Of a DNA stretch of 10,753 nt, positions 6,888-10,753 are shown one piece after another. The notes under the pieces are model-generated. The model saw only the letters and a list, made by a program, of their open reading frames with translations. It was not told where the DNA came from and searched no databases. The position numbers and the translations under genes are program-made. This DNA comes from Bacteroidales bacterium. GTDB lineage: Bacteria > Bacteroidota > Bacteroidia > Bacteroidales > VadinHA17. The stretch's first letter is position 1. Every line of letters begins with the position of its first letter. Where the stretch lies: contig DNOQ01000346.1 of assembly GCA_003501665.1 (NCBI GenBank), positions 1-10,753 of the forward strand. Direction: 5' to 3'.

Positions 6888-7886
6888 ATGTTCATACCTC
6901 AAACCTATTCACTCGCAGTTATACTCTGCATAATTACCATGCTATGCTGGGGTTCCTGGGGCAATACCCAGAAGCTTGCCGGTAAAACCTGGCGCTTTGA
7001 ACTCTTCTATTGGGATTATGTCCTTGGTATTTTGATCTTTTCACTCCTTCTTGGCTTTACTTTAGGAAGCATAGGTGAAGATGGCCGGAGCTTTATTCCC
7101 GACATTTCTCAGGCTAAAGCCGGTAATATTTTAAACGCATTCCTGGGTGGAGTTATATTTAATGCGTCAAATATCCTGCTTGTAGCAGCCATGGCCATAG
7201 CAGGGATGGCCGTTGCATTCCCTGTTGGCGTTGGCATAGCGCTTGCTTTGGGAGTCATAATCAATTATATCTTCACTCCGAAAGGAGATCCGGTGATACT
7301 TTTTGCCGGACTCGCTCTTATCGTGGTTGCAATAATCATTGATGCCATTGCATATAAAAAGCATAGTACAACCATGCAAAGAGTTTCGCGAAAAGGGATC
7401 CTGCTTTCAGTTGCGGCAGGGGTGCTGATGTCACTTTTCTACCGGTTTGTTGCCAGCTCAATGGCTACGGATTTTGTAACTCCCGAAGCCGGAAAACTTA
7501 CACCATATTCAGCAGTATTCTTTTTTGCCATCGGTGTCGTAGTCAGCAATTTCCTCTTCAATTATCTCCTGATGAAAAAACCGATTGAGGGAGAACCTCT
7601 ATCCTTCAATGACTACAGGAAAGGGAGTGCCCGGGTTCATCTCACCGGAATTCTTGGCGGAATAATATGGAACACCGGAATGTCGATGAGTATACTTGCC
7701 GCAGGTAAAGCCGGGTTTGCAATATCATATGGACTTGGTCAGGGAGCAACCCTTATTGCCGCTTTATGGGGTGTTTTCATCTGGAAAGAATTCAAGGGAG
7801 CAAATAAGACCGTAAACAGACTAATCTTATTTATGTTTGTTGCATATCTTGCAGGACTGGCACTGCTGGTATATGCCGGAGCGTGA
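6888..7886 (+). CDS. GRP/ureide-permease-type sugar transporter (DMT superfamily)
   Basis: This 332-residue inner-membrane protein has about ten helices in two five-helix halves, the drug/metabolite-transporter superfamily layout. The N-terminal motif C-W-G-S-W-G-N-T-Q-K-L-A-G-K (20-33) followed by W-R-F-E-L-F-Y-W-D-Y (35-44) is characteristic of the bacterial group annotated as GRP-family sugar transporter or ureide-permease-like. A central polar loop (153-170, Y-K-K-H...S-R-K-G) separates the halves. The second half ends with the conserved Y-G-L-G-Q-G-A-T (281-288) and W-G-V-F-I-W-K-E-F-K-G (294-304). Proton-coupled import of a monosaccharide such as ribose, or of a ureide or nucleobase-like compound, fits the family. 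ATG 6888 gives a first helix directly and has no clear SD. The hydrolase gene follows 18 bp after the stop, so the two are likely co-transcribed. A ribokinase upstream makes ribose a reasonable but unproven substrate. Confidence 0.5.
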   Translation: MFIPQTYSLAVILCIITMLCWGSWGNTQKLAGKTWRFELFYWDYVLGILIFSLLLGFTLGSIGEDGRSFIPDISQAKAGNILNAFLGGVIFNASNILLVAAMAIAGMAVAFPVGVGIALALGVIINYIFTPKGDPVILFAGLALIVVAIIIDAIAYKKHSTTMQRVSRKGILLSVAAGVLMSLFYRFVASSMATDFVTPEAGKLTPYSAVFFFAIGVVVSNFLFNYLLMKKPIEGEPLSFNDYRKGSARVHLTGILGGIIWNTGMSMSILAAGKAGFAISYGLGQGATLIAALWGVFIWKEFKGANKTVNRLILFMFVAYLAGLALLVYAGA

Positions 7887-7904
7887 TAATCAAATTACAG
7901 ACAG

Positions 7905-9749
7905 ATGAATAAATCAAGAATCAAGAACCTTTTTATTGCAGGGGGAATGATATTTTTCCTCTGCGGGGGATGCTCGGACCGGAAATCAGTTGAGATAACC
8001 GGTGAAATGAAAGTCTGGCACAAGATTACACTGACATTTAAAGGACCACTTACAAGTGAATATGACACTATAAATCCCTTTACCCGCTACAGGCTGGATG
8101 TCGAATTCTCAAACGGAGAAAAGAGTCTCGCTGTGCCCGGTTACTACGCCGCAGACGGGAATGCTGCCGGGACCTCAGCAAAGGCAGGTAATAAATGGCG
8201 GGTACATTTTTGTCCTCCCTCAGAAGGAACATGGAACTATTCGGTCAGCTTTCTCAGAGGATATAATATTGCCATTTCGGATGACCTGTCTAAGGGTGAA
8301 AAGTGTTTCTTTAATGGTGTAAAAGGATCATTCACAGTTAAAAAGACAGATAAAGTTTCACCGGATTTCAGGGCAAAAGGAAGACTTCAATATAATGGCA
8401 CACATTTCCTGAGACATGCGGGCACAGGAGAGCCCTTTCTTAAAGGTGGTGCGGATTCTCCGGAAAACTTTCTGGGATATAAAGAATTTGACGGCACATA
8501 TTACGGAGGCAATAATCAGACCCGAAGCGGTGAAGCTGCTCCAAACAGCGGGCTTCATCTTTATGAACCTCATATTAAGGACTGGAATGAGGGGGATCCG
8601 CATTGGAAGAACGGTAAAGGCAAAGGGATAATTGGTGCATTAAACTACCTGTCATCGAAAGGAATGAACAGCTTCTATTTTCTGACTATGAACATTCTGG
8701 GAGATGGGGAGGATGTATGGCCTTACACCGAACGTAATGAAAGGTATCGGTTTGATTGCTCTAAACTCGACCAGTGGGAAATAGTATTTAAACATGCCGA
8801 CAAACTGGGTATAATGAAGCATTTTGTTCTGCAGGAGACTGAGAATGAATGTCTGCTTGATTGCGGATACCTTGATGTACAGCGTAAATTATACCTGAGA
8901 GAACTGGTGGCACGCTTCTCACATAATCCTGGAATTACCTGGAATCTCGGGGAAGAACATCATGCGACTGAATGGTCACCTTACGGACAAACATACCGGG
9001 ATACTAAAAAGATGGCCGATTATCTGAGGCAAACTGATCCATACGACAATTTCATTGTAATTCATACCCATTCAGCTCCTCAGCAGAGAATTAAGGACAT
9101 GACAGCTTACCTTGGATTCAGGAATGTAGAGGGGCCATCAATCCAGTGCGGCAATGTGAATGAAATACATGAGGATGCTATATACTGGATAAATAAATCA
9201 GCTGAAGCCGGTCATCCGTGGGTGGTTTGCCTTGATGAAATCGGTCAGCACTGGAAAGGCGCTTTGCCTGATGAAGTTGATCCTGCCCATGATACGATAA
9301 GATATAAGGCACTCTGGGGAAATCTGATGGCCGGAGGAGCAGGTGTTGAATGGTATTTCGGATACAATTATCCTCACTCCGATCTTAACTGTGAAGACTG
9401 GCGGAGTCGTGACAAGTTATGGGACCAGACAAAAACTGCTCTTGATTTCTTCCACCAATACCTGCCTTTCACCGAAATGAAGAACCAGGATGATATCACC
9501 AAAGCCAAAGATGATTATTGTCTGGCAAAAGATGGAGAAATATATGCCATTTACCTTCCTCAGGGAGGTTCAACCGAGATACTGCTCACCCCCGGAAGTT
9601 ATGGCGTAAAATGGTTCAATCCGCGTTCAGGAGGAGATTTGATGACGGGGACAACTGAAAAAGTAATGGGTATCGGATTTGCCTCTACAGGATATCCTCC
9701 GGAAGATCCTGGCAAAGACTGGGTGTGCCTGATCAGAAGACAACTTTAG
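7905..9749 (+). CDS. lipoprotein glycoside hydrolase with DUF5060, GH-A-like barrel and collagen-binding-2-like tail
   Basis: This 614-residue exported enzyme begins with a basic n-region, a hydrophobic core, and F-L-C-G-G-C23-S, a slightly atypical lipobox (Cys at -3). Residues 36-145 match a DUF5060 beta-sandwich (V-W-H-K-I-T-L-T-F-K-G-P; P-P-S-E-G-T-W-N-Y). Residues 160-500 resemble the DUF4038/GH140-type TIM barrel. E350 in T-W-N-L-G-E, at the end of one strand, and E445 in V-C-L-D-E, at the end of a later strand, are the best acid/base and nucleophile candidates. Residues 520-612 look like the putative collagen-binding-2 domain (Y-L-P-F-T-E-M; K-W-F-N-P-R-S-G-G). Relatives cleave plant or bacterial polysaccharide side chains, such as apiosyl linkages in GH140; the exact bond here is unknown. 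It lies 18 bp behind the permease gene, suggesting its product is that permease's substrate. The domain calls are from motif recognition only. Confidence 0.5.
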   Translation: MNKSRIKNLFIAGGMIFFLCGGCSDRKSVEITGEMKVWHKITLTFKGPLTSEYDTINPFTRYRLDVEFSNGEKSLAVPGYYAADGNAAGTSAKAGNKWRVHFCPPSEGTWNYSVSFLRGYNIAISDDLSKGEKCFFNGVKGSFTVKKTDKVSPDFRAKGRLQYNGTHFLRHAGTGEPFLKGGADSPENFLGYKEFDGTYYGGNNQTRSGEAAPNSGLHLYEPHIKDWNEGDPHWKNGKGKGIIGALNYLSSKGMNSFYFLTMNILGDGEDVWPYTERNERYRFDCSKLDQWEIVFKHADKLGIMKHFVLQETENECLLDCGYLDVQRKLYLRELVARFSHNPGITWNLGEEHHATEWSPYGQTYRDTKKMADYLRQTDPYDNFIVIHTHSAPQQRIKDMTAYLGFRNVEGPSIQCGNVNEIHEDAIYWINKSAEAGHPWVVCLDEIGQHWKGALPDEVDPAHDTIRYKALWGNLMAGGAGVEWYFGYNYPHSDLNCEDWRSRDKLWDQTKTALDFFHQYLPFTEMKNQDDITKAKDDYCLAKDGEIYAIYLPQGGSTEILLTPGSYGVKWFNPRSGGDLMTGTTEKVMGIGFASTGYPPEDPGKDWVCLIRRQL

Positions 9750-9788
9750 AAGAATTTTCTTCGATATCCGATCTGAAAATTATGTAAT

Positions 9789-10733
9789 TTATCTGTTGAT
9801 AACATTTACCGGATTACCTGACAGATACTCGCTTATATTAGATACAGCAATATCCATAAGTCTTCTTCTGGCAGACAAAGACGCCCATGCCACATGAGGC
9901 GTCATAATACAGTTTTTAGCAGAGAGTAATGGATTGTCAGATGGAGGCGGTTCGACTGCCAGAACATCGAGAGCTGCACCGGCTAATCTTCCTTCATTAA
10001 GGGCATCAGCAAGATCTTCCTCAACTATCAGCGGACCACGGGCAGTATTTACAAGCAGAGCTGACGATTTCATCAGCTTAAGTCTGTCAGAATTGATGAT
10101 GCCTTTGGTTTCCGGTGTAAGAGGACAATGAAGAGTGACAATATCGCTGTGCATAAAAAGCTCATTCAACGGATAGTTTTCATAATCGGTCACAGATGAT
10201 GGATCATTAATAATTACTTTCATTCCTAAAGCTTCTGCAATTCCTGCAACTGCCCTTCCAATCCTGCCGAAACCGATAATACCGATTGTAAGACCGGCAA
10301 GTTCTGTCAGCGGTCTATCCCAATAGCAGAAATCAATTCTATTGCTCCATCTGCCTTTTCTTACCCCTTCTGAAAGTGATCCCGTATCATTGAAGAATTC
10401 AAGTATCAGTGCAAAAACATGTTGCGCCACCGACATAGTACTGTATGCCGGCACATTTGTTACAATTATTCCTTTTTGCCTTGATGCTTCAGTATCTACA
10501 ACATTATAACCGGTAGCCAGCACCCCGATATACTTCAGATCCGGCAGCTGATCCAGCTCTTTTGCCATCAGAAGAGTCTTATTCGTTAGTACCACTTCAG
10601 CCCCTGAAGCCCTTGCAATAGTTGCCGACGGAGGTGTCCTGTCATGTATGTCAACCTCTCCCATGGCCTTCAATTCATCCCATGAGAGATCTCCGGGATT
10701 CAGGGCGTAACCATCAAGAACAACAATTTTCAT
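9789..10733 (-). CDS. D-2-hydroxyacid dehydrogenase, glycerate dehydrogenase/hydroxypyruvate reductase-like
   Basis: This 314-residue cytoplasmic oxidoreductase is full-length for the D-isomer-specific 2-hydroxyacid dehydrogenase family. It interconverts a 2-keto acid and a D-2-hydroxy acid using a nicotinamide cofactor. The Rossmann motif is G-F-G-R-I-G (154-159), and an acidic residue after the second strand (I-I-N-D177) favours NAD(H) over NADP(H). The catalytic triad is present: R232 (N-T-A-R-G-P), E261 (A-V-E-P-P) and H280 (T-P-H-V-A-W-A-S). The T-P-H-V-A-W-A-S...A-R-R-R-L-M-D-I tail resembles glycerate dehydrogenase/hydroxypyruvate reductase more than lactate or phosphoglycerate dehydrogenase, and there is no ACT domain. 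It converges on the hydrolase gene with a 39-bp gap that shows only a weak 5-bp hairpin. The preceding DNA (10734-10753) is A/T-rich without an SD. It might reduce or oxidise an acid from the sugar-acid branch; that link is inferred from proximity alone. Confidence 0.5.
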   Translation of the reverse strand: MKIVVLDGYALNPGDLSWDELKAMGEVDIHDRTPPSATIARASGAEVVLTNKTLLMAKELDQLPDLKYIGVLATGYNVVDTEASRQKGIIVTNVPAYSTMSVAQHVFALILEFFNDTGSLSEGVRKGRWSNRIDFCYWDRPLTELAGLTIGIIGFGRIGRAVAGIAEALGMKVIINDPSSVTDYENYPLNELFMHSDIVTLHCPLTPETKGIINSDRLKLMKSSALLVNTARGPLIVEEDLADALNEGRLAGAALDVLAVEPPPSDNPLLSAKNCIMTPHVAWASLSARRRLMDIAVSNISEYLSGNPVNVINR

Positions 10734-10753
10734 TTCAATTAGATTTAAAGCAT

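Noticed and set aside
6736..6933. Small + strand frame reading M-P-G-V-P-G-V-P-G, and its minus-strand Thr-Pro-Gly counterpart
   Set aside because: The periodic peptide simply reflects the 9-bp DNA repeat; there is no start context, and the frame overlaps the permease start.
9749..9762. Hairpin GAAGA-ATTT-TCTTC after the hydrolase gene as a terminator
   Set aside because: Only five AT-rich base pairs and no T-run; too weak to call.

Overview
The window most likely comes from a Bacteroidota genome, probably from the Bacteroidales/Marinilabiliales side. I infer this from several things: moderate-to-low GC, starts mostly without a Shine-Dalgarno and preceded by A/T-rich DNA, Tat and lipoprotein export of sugar-active enzymes, protein families typical of that phylum (AGE epimerase, DUF5060-type hydrolase, DraG-like lipoprotein, GRP/ureide-type permease), and short mosaic intergenic repeats. 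No rRNA, tRNA, CRISPR array or transposase gene is visible. All eight genes look like carbohydrate or organic-acid catabolism.

Layout. Left block (+ strand, 1-2672): the 3' part of a Tat-exported enolase-superfamily (mandelate racemase-like) protein, then 5 bp later a secreted AGE-family (cellobiose 2-epimerase-like) protein. Facing it is a BASS-family transporter on the minus strand (2685-3965). The two convergent genes end inside one perfect 11-bp-stem hairpin that supplies the last two Glu codons and the stop codon of both. A 164-bp AT-rich divergent spacer (3966-4129) then separates the transporter from a second + strand run. That run holds ribokinase (4130-5026), a lipoprotein with an ADP-ribosylglycohydrolase (DraG) fold and a C-terminal beta-sandwich (5110-6732), a ten-helix sugar/ureide-type permease (6888-7886), and a lipoprotein glycoside hydrolase with DUF5060, a TIM-barrel-like domain and a collagen-binding-2-like tail (7905-9749). 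On the minus strand, converging on it, lies a D-2-hydroxyacid (glycerate-type) dehydrogenase (9789-10733).

How it may work together (inference). The exported hydrolase and the DraG-like lipoprotein could release a sugar, possibly ribose or a ribosyl compound, outside the inner membrane. The permease would import it and the ribokinase would phosphorylate it. The left block could epimerise and dehydrate sugars or sugar acids in the periplasm, with the BASS carrier moving an organic acid and the hydroxyacid dehydrogenase acting on a 2-keto/2-hydroxy acid product. No SusC/SusD pair is in view, so this is not a canonical polysaccharide utilisation locus as far as the window goes. The true substrate cannot be read from the sequence.

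Non-coding DNA is scarce. Two spacers carry repeat-like DNA: an imperfect inverted repeat with a TTCG centre at 5069-5095, and a 9-bp tandem array (6736-6777) followed by a GC-rich 8-bp-stem palindrome (6837-6856). The closest thing to an undescribed system is the ribokinase / DraG-like lipoprotein / permease / hydrolase run.
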